In this document: in pieces, positions 48,587-57,497 of the stretch
How positions within the stretch are numbered: position 1 is the stretch's first letter
Layout: each line of letters opens with the position of its first letter
From: Halomonas sp.
GTDB lineage: Bacteria; Pseudomonadota; Gammaproteobacteria; Pseudomonadales; Halomonadaceae
Direction of reading: 5' to 3'
DNA length: 64,000 bases
Assembly (NCBI RefSeq): GCF_030457605.1
Contig: NZ_JAKDUR010000001.1
Coordinates: 1-64,000 of the forward strand
Notes under the pieces: model-generated
Databases searched by the model: none
The model's input: the letters and a program-made list of their open reading frames with translations, nothing else
Told to the model about the DNA's origin: nothing
Made by a program: the position numbers and the translations under genes

Positions 48587-48613
48587 AAAAACCCGGCTTC
48601 GTGCCGGGTTTTT
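48587..48613 (+). terminator. Terminator after rpmG
   Basis: AAAAACCCGGC and GCCGGGTTTTT form an 11-bp stem with a TTCGT loop and a T run. Confidence 0.93.
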
Positions 48614-48688
48614 GCATGTGCGCTGCCCTGTACCTTTACCTGTATGAATGCCTTGCCGCCGTCTGGCTGATCCCCGGGAGACAGCTCC

Positions 48689-49510
48689 ATGCCTGAACTG
48701 CCCGAAGTGGAAACCACGCGCCGCGGTATAGCCCCCCATGTTGAAGGGCAGGAGATCACCGAAGTGCGCGTGCGCCACACCCGCCTGCGCGTACCGGTGC
48801 CCGATGACCTGGCCGAGCGGCTGGTGGGCGCACGCATCGGCACGCTCAGACGCCGGGCCAAGTATCTGCTGGTGCCCCTTGCCGGTACATCCGCTACGTT
48901 GCTCTGGCATCTGGGTATGTCGGGCAGCCTGCGCATTGCGCAAGTGGGCGATTTGCCCAAAAAGCACGATCACATCGATGTCGTACTGGCCAACGGCCAT
49001 GTGCTGCGCTACCACGATCCGCGCCGCTTCGGTTTTGTCGACTGGCTGCAAGCCGACGAGCAGCACGATTCGCGCCTGGCCCATCTGGGGCCGGAGCCGC
49101 TGTCTGATGCCTTTACCGGAGAGCAGCTTTATCGGATGTCCCGGGGTCGGCGCATGGCGGTCAAACCGTTTTTAATGGACAACCGCATGGTAGTCGGCGT
49201 GGGTAACATCTACGCTGCCGAAGCGCTGTTCATGGCCGGGATTGATCCGCGCCGCGCCGCCGGTCGCATTGCCCGGGTGCGCTATGAGCGCCTGGCCGGG
49301 GCTGCCAAAGAGGTGCTGGCCGCCGCGATTACCCAGGGTGGCACCACGCTGCGCGATTTTGTCAGCGGGCAGGGCGAGCCGGGCTATTTTGCCCAGCGGC
49401 TCAACGTCTACGGCCGCCAGGGCGAGCCCTGCCGGCGCTGTGGCGCGTTACTCAAACATATTACCCTTGGGCAGCGGGCAAGCGTCTACTGCCCCGTATG
49501 CCAGCGCTAG
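48689..49510 (+). CDS. mutM: Formamidopyrimidine-DNA glycosylase MutM
   Basis: Removes 8-oxoguanine and other oxidised purines, with AP-lyase activity. The 273-residue protein starts [13 protein letters not shown], giving the catalytic Pro2/Glu3 after Met removal. The helix-two-turn-helix follows [13 protein letters not shown], and the C-terminal zinc finger is [10 protein letters not shown] with CPVCQR. It may form a short unit with rlmI 57 nt downstream. Confidence 0.97.
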   Translation: MPELPEVETTRRGIAPHVEGQEITEVRVRHTRLRVPVPDDLAERLVGARIGTLRRRAKYLLVPLAGTSATLLWHLGMSGSLRIAQVGDLPKKHDHIDVVLANGHVLRYHDPRRFGFVDWLQADEQHDSRLAHLGPEPLSDAFTGEQLYRMSRGRRMAVKPFLMDNRMVVGVGNIYAAEALFMAGIDPRRAAGRIARVRYERLAGAAKEVLAAAITQGGTTLRDFVSGQGEPGYFAQRLNVYGRQGEPCRRCGALLKHITLGQRASVYCPVCQR

Positions 49511-49567
49511 GCGCTGTATGCGTAGCCCTATATCAGCCTCTGCATCAGCCCCGACCGGGAGAATTTT

Positions 49568-50758
49568 GTGAGCCAATCACTGAGACTCAAGAAAAACGCC
49601 GACCGCCGCTTGAAAGCCGGCCACCTGTGGATCTATTCCAACGAAGTGGATATTCGTGAAACGCCGCTCAAAGCCATGCAAAGCGGTGACGTGGTGCGGG
49701 TGGAAGAAGCCAACGGCCGTGCGATCGGCGTGGCTTACGTCAATCCCAATTCGCTGATTTGTGCGCGGATCATGTCCCGGGACCCGGCGATGCAGATTGA
49801 CCGCTCGCTGTTTGTCCACCGCTTCAAGCAGGCGCTTTCGCTGCGCGAGCAGTTTTTCCCTCAGCCGTTTTACCGGCTGATTCACGGTGAAGGTGATTTG
49901 CTGCCCGGTCTGGTGATTGACCGCTTTGGCGACATTCTGGTCGTGCAGCTCAATACCGCCGGCATGCAGGTGCTCAGCGACGCCATTGTTGATGCGTTGG
50001 AAAAAGTCATCAAGCCCGCTGCCATCGTGTTCCGCAACGATACCGGTGGCCGCCGTCAGGAGGGGCTGGACGCGCATGTGGAAGTCGTCAAGGGCACGCT
50101 GCCCGATGAAGTGCTGATCGAGGAAAACGGCGTGCGCTTTGCTGTGCCGGTGCTGGACGGCCAGAAAACCGGCTGGTTCTTTGATCACCGCGACAACCGC
50201 GCCTGGCTTAACCGTCATGTTGCCGGCAAGCGTGTGCTCGACGTTTTCAGCTACGTGGGCGGCTGGGGTGTGCAGGCGGCGGCCAGCGGCGCCTCCGAGG
50301 TGCTGTGTGTGGATTCATCAGCCCCGGCCCTTGAGCGGGTGGCGCGTAATGCCGAGCTGAATGGCCTGCACGAACAGGTGACCATCGGCGAGGGTGACGC
50401 TTTTGAAGCGCTGTCTGCGCTCAAGGCCGACGGCGAGCAGTTCGACGTCGTGGTGCTCGACCCGCCGGCGTTTATCAAAAAGCGCAAGGATATTCCCAAC
50501 GGCGAGCGCGCCTACACCCGCCTGAACCGAGAAGCCATGCGTCTGCTGGGCCGCGACGGGCTGCTGTTGTCAGCTTCGTGCTCGATGCATCTGGCGCCCG
50601 AGCGCCTGGTCGATGTGGTACGCGGGGCGGTACGCCATCAGGACCGCCACGGTCAGGTGATTTTTCAGGGCCATCAGGCAGCGGATCATCCGATACACCC
50701 GGCGATCCCCGAAACGGCCTATCTCAAGGCGCTGGGCGTGCGTGTCTTCCGTGACTAG
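49568..50758 (+). CDS. rlmI: 23S rRNA (cytosine1962-C5)-methyltransferase RlmI-like
   Basis: A 396-residue Rossmann methyltransferase, the length of E. coli RlmI. The N-terminal PUA-like domain contains NADRRLKAGHLWIYSNEV. An EEHB linker domain follows, then the AdoMet motif VLDVFSYVGGWGVQAAASGA and the catalytic VVLDPPAFIKK, and a Cys-containing SASCSMHL. It starts at GTG with GGGAG 7 nt upstream. Confident at family level; the exact nucleotide is inferred. Confidence 0.9.
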   Translation: MSQSLRLKKNADRRLKAGHLWIYSNEVDIRETPLKAMQSGDVVRVEEANGRAIGVAYVNPNSLICARIMSRDPAMQIDRSLFVHRFKQALSLREQFFPQPFYRLIHGEGDLLPGLVIDRFGDILVVQLNTAGMQVLSDAIVDALEKVIKPAAIVFRNDTGGRRQEGLDAHVEVVKGTLPDEVLIEENGVRFAVPVLDGQKTGWFFDHRDNRAWLNRHVAGKRVLDVFSYVGGWGVQAAASGASEVLCVDSSAPALERVARNAELNGLHEQVTIGEGDAFEALSALKADGEQFDVVVLDPPAFIKKRKDIPNGERAYTRLNREAMRLLGRDGLLLSASCSMHLAPERLVDVVRGAVRHQDRHGQVIFQGHQAADHPIHPAIPETAYLKALGVRVFRD

Positions 50759-50884
50759 GATGGCGGCGGGCGTGACGACGATTCGCCCCGGCGGTTAACA
50801 GCGTGCTATACGCGGTTTTGCTTTGGCAGGTAAGATCAGTGGTGGTCAACACCAATAATAAATCTGATCTGCAAGGAGCCCTGC

Positions 50885-52003
50885 ATGCACGTTGCCGTTC
50901 CCAAGGAAATCAAGAACCATGAGTATCGCGTCGCGCTGACCCCGGCCGGCGCGCGCGAGCTTGTCGAGCACGGGCATAACCTGAGCGTTGAGGCGGGTGC
51001 CGGCGAAGGCGCCGGCTTTGACGATGCCGATTATCGCGCTGCCGGGGCGCGTATCGAAGCCGATGTAGACGCGCTGTGGCAAAACGCCGGGCTGATCCTC
51101 AAGGTCAAGGAGCCTCAGCCTGAAGAGGTGGCGCGCCTGACGCCCGAGCACACGCTGTTCACCTACCTGCATCTGGCCGCTGAAGAAACCCTGACCCGGG
51201 GGCTGATGCAAAGCGGGGCGACCTGCATTGCCTATGAAACCGTGGTTGACGGGCGTGGCGGCTTGCCCCTGCTGGCGCCGATGAGCGTGGTGGCAGGGCG
51301 AATGGCGGTGCAGGCCGGTGCCCATAGCCTGGAAAAGGCCCAGGGCGGTGCCGGTGTGCTGTTGCCCGGCGTGCCGGGCGTGGCGCCGGCGACTATCAGC
51401 GTGATTGGCGGCGGCGTTGTGGGTGAAAACGCTGCGCGCATGGCGTGCGGGTTGGGCGCCAACGTGCGCATTCTGGATACCAGCCTTGCCCGGCTGGCCG
51501 AGCTGGATAATCGCTATCAGGGCACTGTCAGCACCGTGTATGCGACCACTGAGGCCATCGACCGCGCAGTGCGCGAGTCGGACATGATCATCGGCGCGGT
51601 ATTGTTGCCCGGCGCGGCGGCGCCCAAGCTGATTAGCCGTGCGATGCTGGGCGATATGCAGCCGGGCAGCGTGCTGGTGGATGTCGCCATTGATCAGGGC
51701 GGCTGTTTTGAAACCAGCCGGCCCACCACGCATGCCGAACCGACCTATGTGGTCGATGGCATTGTGCATTACTGCGTGGCCAATATGCCGGGCGCGGTGG
51801 CGCGCACCTCGGCACAGGCGCTGACCAACGCCACGCTGCCGTTCGTGCTGGCGCTGGCCGACAAGGGCTGGAAGCAGGCGCTGGCCGATGATGCGAACTT
51901 CTTGCCGGGGCTCAACGTGCACGCCGGCCAGGTGACGTATCCCGCCGTGGCAGACGCCTTCGCACTGGATCTGGCCGACCCGGCCGCTGTGATCTTGGCG
52001 TAG
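50885..52003 (+). CDS. ald: Alanine dehydrogenase
   Basis: NAD-dependent, reversible conversion of alanine to pyruvate and ammonia. The 372-residue protein has the PNT/AlaDH N-terminus (VAVPKEIKNHEYRVALTPAG), the substrate-site Lys in LILKVKEPQPEE and His in TYLHLAAEE, and the NAD fold VIGGGVVGENAARM. Length and motifs fit Ald rather than the alpha subunit of transhydrogenase, as no membrane tail or pntB follows. AAGGAG precedes the ATG. Apparently a single-gene unit. Confidence 0.95.
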   Translation: MHVAVPKEIKNHEYRVALTPAGARELVEHGHNLSVEAGAGEGAGFDDADYRAAGARIEADVDALWQNAGLILKVKEPQPEEVARLTPEHTLFTYLHLAAEETLTRGLMQSGATCIAYETVVDGRGGLPLLAPMSVVAGRMAVQAGAHSLEKAQGGAGVLLPGVPGVAPATISVIGGGVVGENAARMACGLGANVRILDTSLARLAELDNRYQGTVSTVYATTEAIDRAVRESDMIIGAVLLPGAAAPKLISRAMLGDMQPGSVLVDVAIDQGGCFETSRPTTHAEPTYVVDGIVHYCVANMPGAVARTSAQALTNATLPFVLALADKGWKQALADDANFLPGLNVHAGQVTYPAVADAFALDLADPAAVILA

Positions 52004-52050
52004 CGCCGGGGTGCGTTCACTTCACCGTTGCCGGTACACATTAACCACGA

Positions 52051-52311
52051 CTAATAGTGGGGCGGTTGTTCGTCGGCCTGTGACGTGTGGCTGTCATCTG
52101 CCGTTTGCCCTGATTCATGGAAAGGTTCGTGAGCGCGCTCGCGCAGCCGTTCGCGCATCAGCGCGCTGATTTTTTCCAGCGCGTCCAGCCGGCGCTGTTG
52201 TTCAATCACGGTCCGGTCGAGGGTGTCGAGCCAGTCTTCCTGATAGGCCAGGCGGCTTTCCAGGGCTTCCAGACGCGCATCAAGCGCGGCAGGCGACAAG
52301 TTGTGGGGCAT
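52051..52311 (-). CDS. slyX: SlyX-family protein
   Basis: An 86-residue coiled-coil protein. DARLEALESRLAYQEDWLDT and LDRTVIEQQRRLDALEKISA form heptads, and the C-terminal PPHY is the SlyX hallmark. The frame is open to 52977, but the ATG at 52311 gives the family's size. The function is unknown. Convergent to ald and divergent from the cold-shock-domain gene. Confidence 0.88.
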   Translation of the reverse strand: MPHNLSPAALDARLEALESRLAYQEDWLDTLDRTVIEQQRRLDALEKISALMRERLRERAHEPFHESGQTADDSHTSQADEQPPHY

Positions 52312-52339
52312 GATAACATCGCAGTCTTGTAGAGTATGG

Positions 52340-52363
52340 CCGGTGCCGTTAAGCCGGCACCGG
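52340..52363. repeat. 9-bp perfect inverted repeat between slyX and csd
   Basis: CCGGTGCCG and CGGCACCGG flank the 6-nt loop TTAAGC, 29 nt before the slyX start codon. There is no T run after it on either strand, so it is not a standard terminator. It could be an operator or a leader hairpin. Confidence 0.8.
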
Positions 52364-52470
52364 TTGATAAACGGCGTTTGCCGCCGACAAGGACGGCTAT
52401 GACGCCGCGTATCGGGACGACGTATTGTCCTGCCTTTGTTATCCATACAACAAGCGAGCTTTTTATATCC

Positions 52471-53055
52471 ATGAATCCAAAAGTTGTGTTGCGCTGTATT
52501 CTGATCAGTATCCTGCTGGCCGCGCCGGCACCGTTTCTGCTGATGGGCATTTTTCATCTGGTGAGTGCGCCGCTCATTGAAGAGTGGGTGAGCGAGCTTG
52601 CGCTGATGGGCGGTGCCAGCGTGTATTTTGCCACGGCGCTTGGCTGTTTCGTGCTGCTCTGTCTGGCTACCGTGGCGGCTGCCGCACTGGCTCCGCCCAT
52701 GGTCGTGCGGGCCGTTGCAGACGCGCCTGTCGCGGCATCGCCGCGGACGAAGCCCGCACCGCGTCAGCCGGTGGCCGCTGAACCTGCCACGCATGAAGTC
52801 GAAGAGGATGACTGGGACGATGAAGAAGATGTCATTGATCCCAATGACGGCCGCGAAGAAGGCGACGTCAAATGGTTCAACACCAATAAAGGCTATGGCT
52901 TTATTACCCGGGATAACGGCGAAGATGTCTTTGTGCATTTTCGTGCGATCCGCGGCCGTGGCCCGCGCATGCTGCATGAAGGTCAGATCGTGCGCTATCA
53001 GGTGATCAAGAACGAACGCGGCCTGCAGGCCGACGACGTCAGCATCATCGAATAG
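52471..53055 (+). CDS. Membrane-anchored cold-shock-domain protein
   Basis: A 194-residue protein with two hydrophobic helices (about residues 6-30 and 50-74), a flexible Ala/Pro linker, an acidic patch (109-122) and a complete C-terminal cold-shock domain (129-194). The RNA-binding motifs RNP1 (KGYGFI, 140-145) and RNP2 (VFVHF, 153-157) are intact. The two helices would place the domain on the cytoplasmic face of the inner membrane. The ATG at 52471 gives the hydrophobic start MNPKVVLRCILISILL; the frame's earlier ATG at 52336 has no support and overlaps the inverted repeat. Followed by a strong terminator. Confidence 0.85.
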   Translation: MNPKVVLRCILISILLAAPAPFLLMGIFHLVSAPLIEEWVSELALMGGASVYFATALGCFVLLCLATVAAAALAPPMVVRAVADAPVAASPRTKPAPRQPVAAEPATHEVEEDDWDDEEDVIDPNDGREEGDVKWFNTNKGYGFITRDNGEDVFVHFRAIRGRGPRMLHEGQIVRYQVIKNERGLQADDVSIIE

Positions 53056-53072
53056 CCCGCGACATCCTGCGC

Positions 53073-53100
53073 AAAAAACCCCGCTACGGCGGGGTTTTTT
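53073..53100. terminator. Strong bidirectional terminator after csd
   Basis: A 12-bp perfect stem (AAAAAACCCCGC with GCGGGGTTTTTT) has a TACG loop and T runs on both strands. It serves the cold-shock-domain gene and the convergent dapE-linked gene. Confidence 0.95.
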
Positions 53101-53160
53101 GCGTACTGGGGGCGTGTTGAGCAGGCGTGTTGATCAGGCCTGGCAAGCGGGGCTGGCGAA

Positions 53161-53538
53161 CTAGCCGGGCCAGTGAACCGGGCCTTCCTGGCCGTCGGGC
53201 ATTACCTGCCAGAAGCGGTCCGGATCATCGCCCGGGCTCCAGCCGCCCAGCGAGCAGCGCACCTTGGCGTTGAGTGCGCTGGCGGCGTGTCGGGCGGCTT
53301 CCTGGTCGGTTGGCCAGGGTGTCTGGTCGCTGTCGAACCACAGGCTGGAAAAGCCGTCGGCGGCGTTTTCCACCAGCAGCACCGGCACAGAATGCCCATG
53401 GTATGTGCCCGTTGTTTGCCATTTTCCCTTGCCCGCCGGCGACAGCGGTGCGGCATTCAGCGCTTCACCCAGCCAGGCATCCAGCGCGGACACCGGCGTG
53501 CGGGCAAGGTAGATCTCGATGTCCGGATAGCGCTCCAT
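53161..53538 (-). CDS. Uncharacterised protein coupled to dapE
   Basis: A 125-residue soluble protein without signal or membrane segments. Tryptophan-rich blocks (SSLWFDSDQTPWPTDQEAAR, SLGGWSPGDDPDRFW) stand out, and the N-terminal region ERYPDIEIYLARTPVSALDA may form a small alpha/beta domain. Its ATG shares the A of the dapE stop (TGATG), so it is translationally coupled to a lysine-pathway enzyme. I do not recognise the family; no catalytic motif is evident. Confidence 0.8.
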   Translation of the reverse strand: MERYPDIEIYLARTPVSALDAWLGEALNAAPLSPAGKGKWQTTGTYHGHSVPVLLVENAADGFSSLWFDSDQTPWPTDQEAARHAASALNAKVRCSLGGWSPGDDPDRFWQVMPDGQEGPVHWPG

Positions 53539-54710
53539 CAGGCGGGCTCCTGCACGGGCACAAACAGTGCTTCGAGAGTGGTTTCGTAGATGCGGCTGAG
53601 TGTGTCCAGATCGTCGGCGCGGATGCGCTCGTTGACCTTGTGGATGGTATCGTTCAGCGGGCCAAGCTCCACCACCTGGGCGCCCAGCGTGGCAATGAAG
53701 CGGCCGTCGGACGTGCCGCCGGAGGTGGATAGCGCCGGCCGTTCGCCGGTGACAGCTTCCACGCCCTTGATCGTGGCGTTGACCAGCGCGCCTTCGGCGG
53801 TGAGAAACGGCGCACCGTTGAGCGTCCAGTCGAGTTCGTACGTCAGCCCGTGGGCGTCCAGCAGCGCTTCGGTGCGCGCCTGTAGCTCGTCGTGGGTGAC
53901 TTCCGTGGAAAAGCGGAAGTTGAATACCACTTCAAGCTCGCCGGGGATCACGTTGGTGGCCCCGGTGCCGGCGCGCAGGTTGGAGACCTGAAAGCTGGTG
54001 GCGGGGAAAAAATCATTGCCGTTGTCCCAGCGTTCCTGTGCCAGCGCGTCAAGCGCCGGCATGGCTTGATGCACGGGGTTGCGTGCCAGGTGCGGGTAGG
54101 CCACGTGCCCCTGAATGCCTTTCACCCGCAGCACGCCACCGAGCGAGCCGCGCCGCCCGTTCTTGATCACGTCCCCCAGCCGCGCGGTGGACGACGGCTC
54201 GCCAACAATGCAGTAATCCAGCCGCTCGTTGCGCTCGCGCAGGTGCTCAACTACCGCGCGGGTGCCGTCAATGGCGGGGCCTTCCTCGTCGGAGGTGATC
54301 AGAAAGGCAATGCGCCCGTCGTGATCGGGGTGCGCGGCAACAAAGCGTTCCACGGCGGTCACCATGGCCGCCAGGCTGCCTTTCATGTCCGAGGCGCCGC
54401 GCCCGCAGAGCATGCCTGCGTCGTCGATGCGTGGCGCGAACGGCGGGTATTCCCAGCCGCTTTCAGGGCCGCTGGGCACCACGTCGGTGTGGCCGGCCAG
54501 AGCGAGCACCGGGCCATGATGGCCGCGTGTTGCCCAGACATTTTCCACGTCGCCGAAGGGCAGGCGCTCAATGTGGAAATCGAGCGCCTCAAGGCGCTCG
54601 ATGAGCAATGCCTGACAGCCCTCGTCGTCGGGAGTAACCGACGGGCGGCGCATCAGATCAAACGCCAGCTGCAGCGTCGGCGAGAGAGCATCCGGCTCAG
54701 TTATGGGCAT
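53538..54710 (-). CDS. dapE: Succinyl-diaminopimelate desuccinylase
   Basis: Dinuclear-zinc M20 hydrolase giving LL-diaminopimelate for lysine and cell wall. The 390-residue enzyme has [13 protein letters not shown] (zinc His and Asp), [13 protein letters not shown] (bridging Asp), [14 protein letters not shown] (Glu pair), VGEPSS and [12 protein letters not shown]. Its start lies 14 nt inside the end of dapD, and its stop overlaps the next gene. Confidence 0.96.
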   Translation of the reverse strand: MPITEPDALSPTLQLAFDLMRRPSVTPDDEGCQALLIERLEALDFHIERLPFGDVENVWATRGHHGPVLALAGHTDVVPSGPESGWEYPPFAPRIDDAGMLCGRGASDMKGSLAAMVTAVERFVAAHPDHDGRIAFLITSDEEGPAIDGTRAVVEHLRERNERLDYCIVGEPSSTARLGDVIKNGRRGSLGGVLRVKGIQGHVAYPHLARNPVHQAMPALDALAQERWDNGNDFFPATSFQVSNLRAGTGATNVIPGELEVVFNFRFSTEVTHDELQARTEALLDAHGLTYELDWTLNGAPFLTAEGALVNATIKGVEAVTGERPALSTSGGTSDGRFIATLGAQVVELGPLNDTIHKVNERIRADDLDTLSRIYETTLEALFVPVQEPA

Positions 54711-55731
54711 GCAGTGCCTCGTTCAGCGCCACGGCGCTTTTGTTGGTCAGACACTCGATACGGCCGTTTTGCGAGTTGCGGCGCAGCAGCAGGTCATTCT
54801 GGCCGGCCAGCTCGCGGGCGGCCACGGTATCGGCATCGTTGCCGTCGGCATCGACCAGGGTGACCTTGGCACCGGCGGTAATGTAGAGGCCGGATTCCAC
54901 GGTGCAGCGGTCGCCCAGCGGAATGCCGATGCCCGCATTGGCGCCGATCAGGCAGCCTTCTCCTACCTTGATAACGATGTTGCCGCCGCCGGACAGCGTG
55001 CCCATGGTCGAGCAGCCACCGCCCAGGTCCGAGCCCTTGCCGACCACCACGCCGGCTGAAATGCGGCCTTCGATCATGCCCGGGCCTTCGGCGCCGGCGT
55101 TGAAGTTGACAAAGCCTTCGTGCATCACTGTGGTGCCTTCACCGAGGTAGGCGCCGAGGCGTACCCGGGCGGTGTCGCCGATACGAATGCCGGTGGGTAC
55201 CACGTAGTCGGTCATTTTGGGGAACTTGTCCACGCAGTCCACGCTGAGCGTGCGGCCGGCCAGGCGCGCCTTCAGGCGGCGGGCGGGCAGCTCTTCGATG
55301 TCGATCGCGCCTTCGTTGGTCCAGGCGATGTTGCGCAGCAGACCGAACATGCCGGTGAGATCAACGCCGTGGGGCTTGACCAGGCGGTGCGACAGCAGGT
55401 GCAGCTTGAGATAGACCTCGGGTGCGCTTTGCGGCGGCTGGTCGGTTTCCATGAACATGGCGACCAGCGGGCGCTGGCTGGCGGCAAAGGCCTCGGCAAG
55501 CTCTGCCTGCTCAGGGTGGCCGGCGGCCTTGAGCGCTTCGCCAAGGCGTGCGCAGTCTTCGGGCAGAAAGCTGACGGCAGCGTTGCCGGCAGGGGCGTCC
55601 AGTGCCTTTTTTGCCGCGGCTACAAGGCTGTCATCCGGGGTTGAAAGCGGTGCCGGGTAGTAGATTTCCAGCCAGTCGCCCTGAGTGTTCTGGGTGCCGA
55701 TGCCAAGTGCAAAGCTGAGCATAAAAGTCAT
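54697..55731 (-). CDS. dapD: Tetrahydrodipicolinate N-succinyltransferase, long type
   Basis: Succinyl-CoA-dependent step of the diaminopimelate pathway. The 344-residue protein is the Pseudomonas-type enzyme, longer than the 274-residue E. coli form. The C-terminal left-handed beta helix is visible as hexapeptide repeats ([18 protein letters not shown] and [20 protein letters not shown]). Overlaps dapE by 14 nt. Confidence 0.95.
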   Translation of the reverse strand: MTFMLSFALGIGTQNTQGDWLEIYYPAPLSTPDDSLVAAAKKALDAPAGNAAVSFLPEDCARLGEALKAAGHPEQAELAEAFAASQRPLVAMFMETDQPPQSAPEVYLKLHLLSHRLVKPHGVDLTGMFGLLRNIAWTNEGAIDIEELPARRLKARLAGRTLSVDCVDKFPKMTDYVVPTGIRIGDTARVRLGAYLGEGTTVMHEGFVNFNAGAEGPGMIEGRISAGVVVGKGSDLGGGCSTMGTLSGGGNIVIKVGEGCLIGANAGIGIPLGDRCTVESGLYITAGAKVTLVDADGNDADTVAARELAGQNDLLLRRNSQNGRIECLTNKSAVALNEALHAHN

Positions 55732-55799
55732 CCTTTTGTGGTTATGTGGGTAAAGCGTTGTCGCTGAATCAGTCGTCGTTGATCGGTCGTTGCCGGTGT

Positions 55800-56147
55800 T
55801 TACAGGCTGTCATAGTCGCCGTCCCTGTAACCGACCATCAGAGTGGCGTCGTTCACGGCCAGCAGCGGGCGTTTGAGCAGCGTCGGGTGGGCCTGCAGCA
55901 GTTTGCGCGCCGGGCGTGAGTCGTGATCAAAAGCCTGTTTGTCGGTGTCGGTAAGCTCGCGCCAGGTTTTGCTGCGCTTGTTGACAGCATCAGCGAGGGG
56001 CACGCGCTCGAGAATATGCTCCAGCAGCGCGTCGGACAGGCCGTCGCGACGCAGGTCGTGAACGCGATAGTCCACGCCTTTGGCGTCCAGCGCACGGCGC
56101 GCCTTGCGGCAGGTATCGCAGGTGTTGATGGTGTAAAGCGTCAGCAT
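55800..56147 (-). CDS. ArsC/Spx-family YffB-like protein
   Basis: A 115-residue thioredoxin-fold protein of the ArsC-like family, closest in pattern to YffB, which lies beside dapE in E. coli. The N-terminus reads LYTINTCDTCRKARRAL, a CxxC where E. coli YffB has Cys-Asp-Thr-Ile. LKRPLLAVNDATLMVGY is the conserved Arg-Pro block of ArsC-type proteins. It is between dapC and dapD. Function unknown; arsenate reduction is not implied. Confidence 0.85.
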   Translation of the reverse strand: MLTLYTINTCDTCRKARRALDAKGVDYRVHDLRRDGLSDALLEHILERVPLADAVNKRSKTWRELTDTDKQAFDHDSRPARKLLQAHPTLLKRPLLAVNDATLMVGYRDGDYDSL

Positions 56148-56198
56148 GAAGCCTCCGTAAAACGAGCGTGAAACGGGCGCAAGCGCATAACGCCGGAA

Positions 56199-57395
56199 TT
56201 AGCCGCGTTGGATAAAAGTACGCAGGCGCTGTGCGGCTTCAAGGGTCGCGGCCGGCTCGGCAACGAGCGCCAGGCGCATGCGGCCGGCACCGGGATTGAC
56301 CCCCGCGCTGTTGGCCCGCCCCATCAGGCTGCCGGGCAGTACGCTAACGTGCTGCGCTTCAAACAAGCGCTGGGCGAAAGCCACGTCGTCGCCACCGGGC
56401 ACTTCCGGCCACAGGTAGAAGCTGGCCTCGGGGGCGGGGAAGTTCAGCACCGGCGCCAGCTCGGCGGTCACGGCGGCGAATTTCTCGCGGTAGGCATCGC
56501 GGTTGGCGCGGACGTGGATTTCATCCTGCCAGGCCGCTACGGAGGCGTGCTGCAGCGGCAATGACATGGCACAGCCGTGGTAGGTGCGGTAGCGCTTGAA
56601 TGGGGCGATGAGGGCGGCATCGCCGGCCACAAAGCCCGAACGCAGGCCCGGCAGATTGGAGCGTTTGGACAGCGAATGAAACACCACGCAGCGGCAGTAG
56701 TCGTTGCGGCCGAGCGCCGCGCAGGCTTCCAGCAGCCCCGGCGGCGGGGCGCTTTCGTCCAGGTACAGTTCGGAATAGCACTCGTCGGAGGCGATGATGA
56801 AATCGTGCTCGTCGGCTAGCTGAATCAGCTGCTTGAAATCGGCAAGCGGCGTCACGGCACCGGTGGGGTTGCCCGGCGAGCAGATAAACACGATCTGTAC
56901 GTCGCGCCAGGTGTCGGCCGACACGGCGGAAAAATCCGGGCGAAAGCCGTTCTCGGCGGTGCAGTCAAGGTACAACGGCTGGCCACCGGCGAGCAGCGTG
57001 GCGCCTTCGTAGATCTGGTAAAACGGGTTGGGCACGGCCACCCTGGCTGGCCGGGTGCGGTCAAGAGTGGCCTGGACAAAGGCAAACAGCGCCTCGCGGG
57101 TGCCGTTGACCGGGAGTACCTGGCGCTCGGGATCAAGCTCGGCAAGCCCGAAGCGTTGCCGTGCCCAGTGGGCCAGCGTCTCGCGCAGTTCGGCCATGCC
57201 GGCGGTGGCCGGGTAGCGCGCCATTTCGCGTTGATGGGCGACCAGGGCATCAAGCGCGCCGGCGTAGGGCGCGTGTTGAGGCTCGCCAATGGTCAACGCA
57301 ATGGGCGCAAGGTGCGTCGGCGGTGTCAGGTGAGCCTTCAACGCCGCGAGTTTTTCAAACGGGTACGGGTGCAGGGCATCAAGATCGGGATTCAT
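56199..57395 (-). CDS. dapC: Succinyldiaminopimelate aminotransferase
   Basis: PLP-dependent aminotransferase (class I/II) of 398 residues supplying N-succinyl-LL-DAP. Seen are SPGNPTGAV, SDECYSELY, and the PLP-lysine block FHSLSKRSNLPGLRSGFVAG. Position in the dap cluster, after glnD as in Pseudomonas, supports DapC over other aminotransferases. A strong promoter lies just upstream. Confidence 0.93.
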   Translation of the reverse strand: MNPDLDALHPYPFEKLAALKAHLTPPTHLAPIALTIGEPQHAPYAGALDALVAHQREMARYPATAGMAELRETLAHWARQRFGLAELDPERQVLPVNGTREALFAFVQATLDRTRPARVAVPNPFYQIYEGATLLAGGQPLYLDCTAENGFRPDFSAVSADTWRDVQIVFICSPGNPTGAVTPLADFKQLIQLADEHDFIIASDECYSELYLDESAPPPGLLEACAALGRNDYCRCVVFHSLSKRSNLPGLRSGFVAGDAALIAPFKRYRTYHGCAMSLPLQHASVAAWQDEIHVRANRDAYREKFAAVTAELAPVLNFPAPEASFYLWPEVPGGDDVAFAQRLFEAQHVSVLPGSLMGRANSAGVNPGAGRMRLALVAEPAATLEAAQRLRTFIQRG

Positions 57396-57460
57396 GAGTG
57401 TCCAGAGCGCCTTTTTACGCGGCGTCGCTATGTCGTGGTTATTCCAGCAGCAGGCGGCTG

Positions 57461-57489
57461 ATTATAGGCAAGCCCCTGCGTTGGCTCAA
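57461..57489 (-). promoter_or_regulatory. Near-consensus promoter for dapC-yffB-dapD-dapE
   Basis: On the minus strand TTGAGC (-35, 4/6) and TATAAT (-10, 6/6) are spaced by 17 nt, starting 9 nt after the glnD stop. It would drive the downstream dap genes independently of map-glnD. Confidence 0.7.
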
Positions 57490-57497
57490 ATCCGCGG

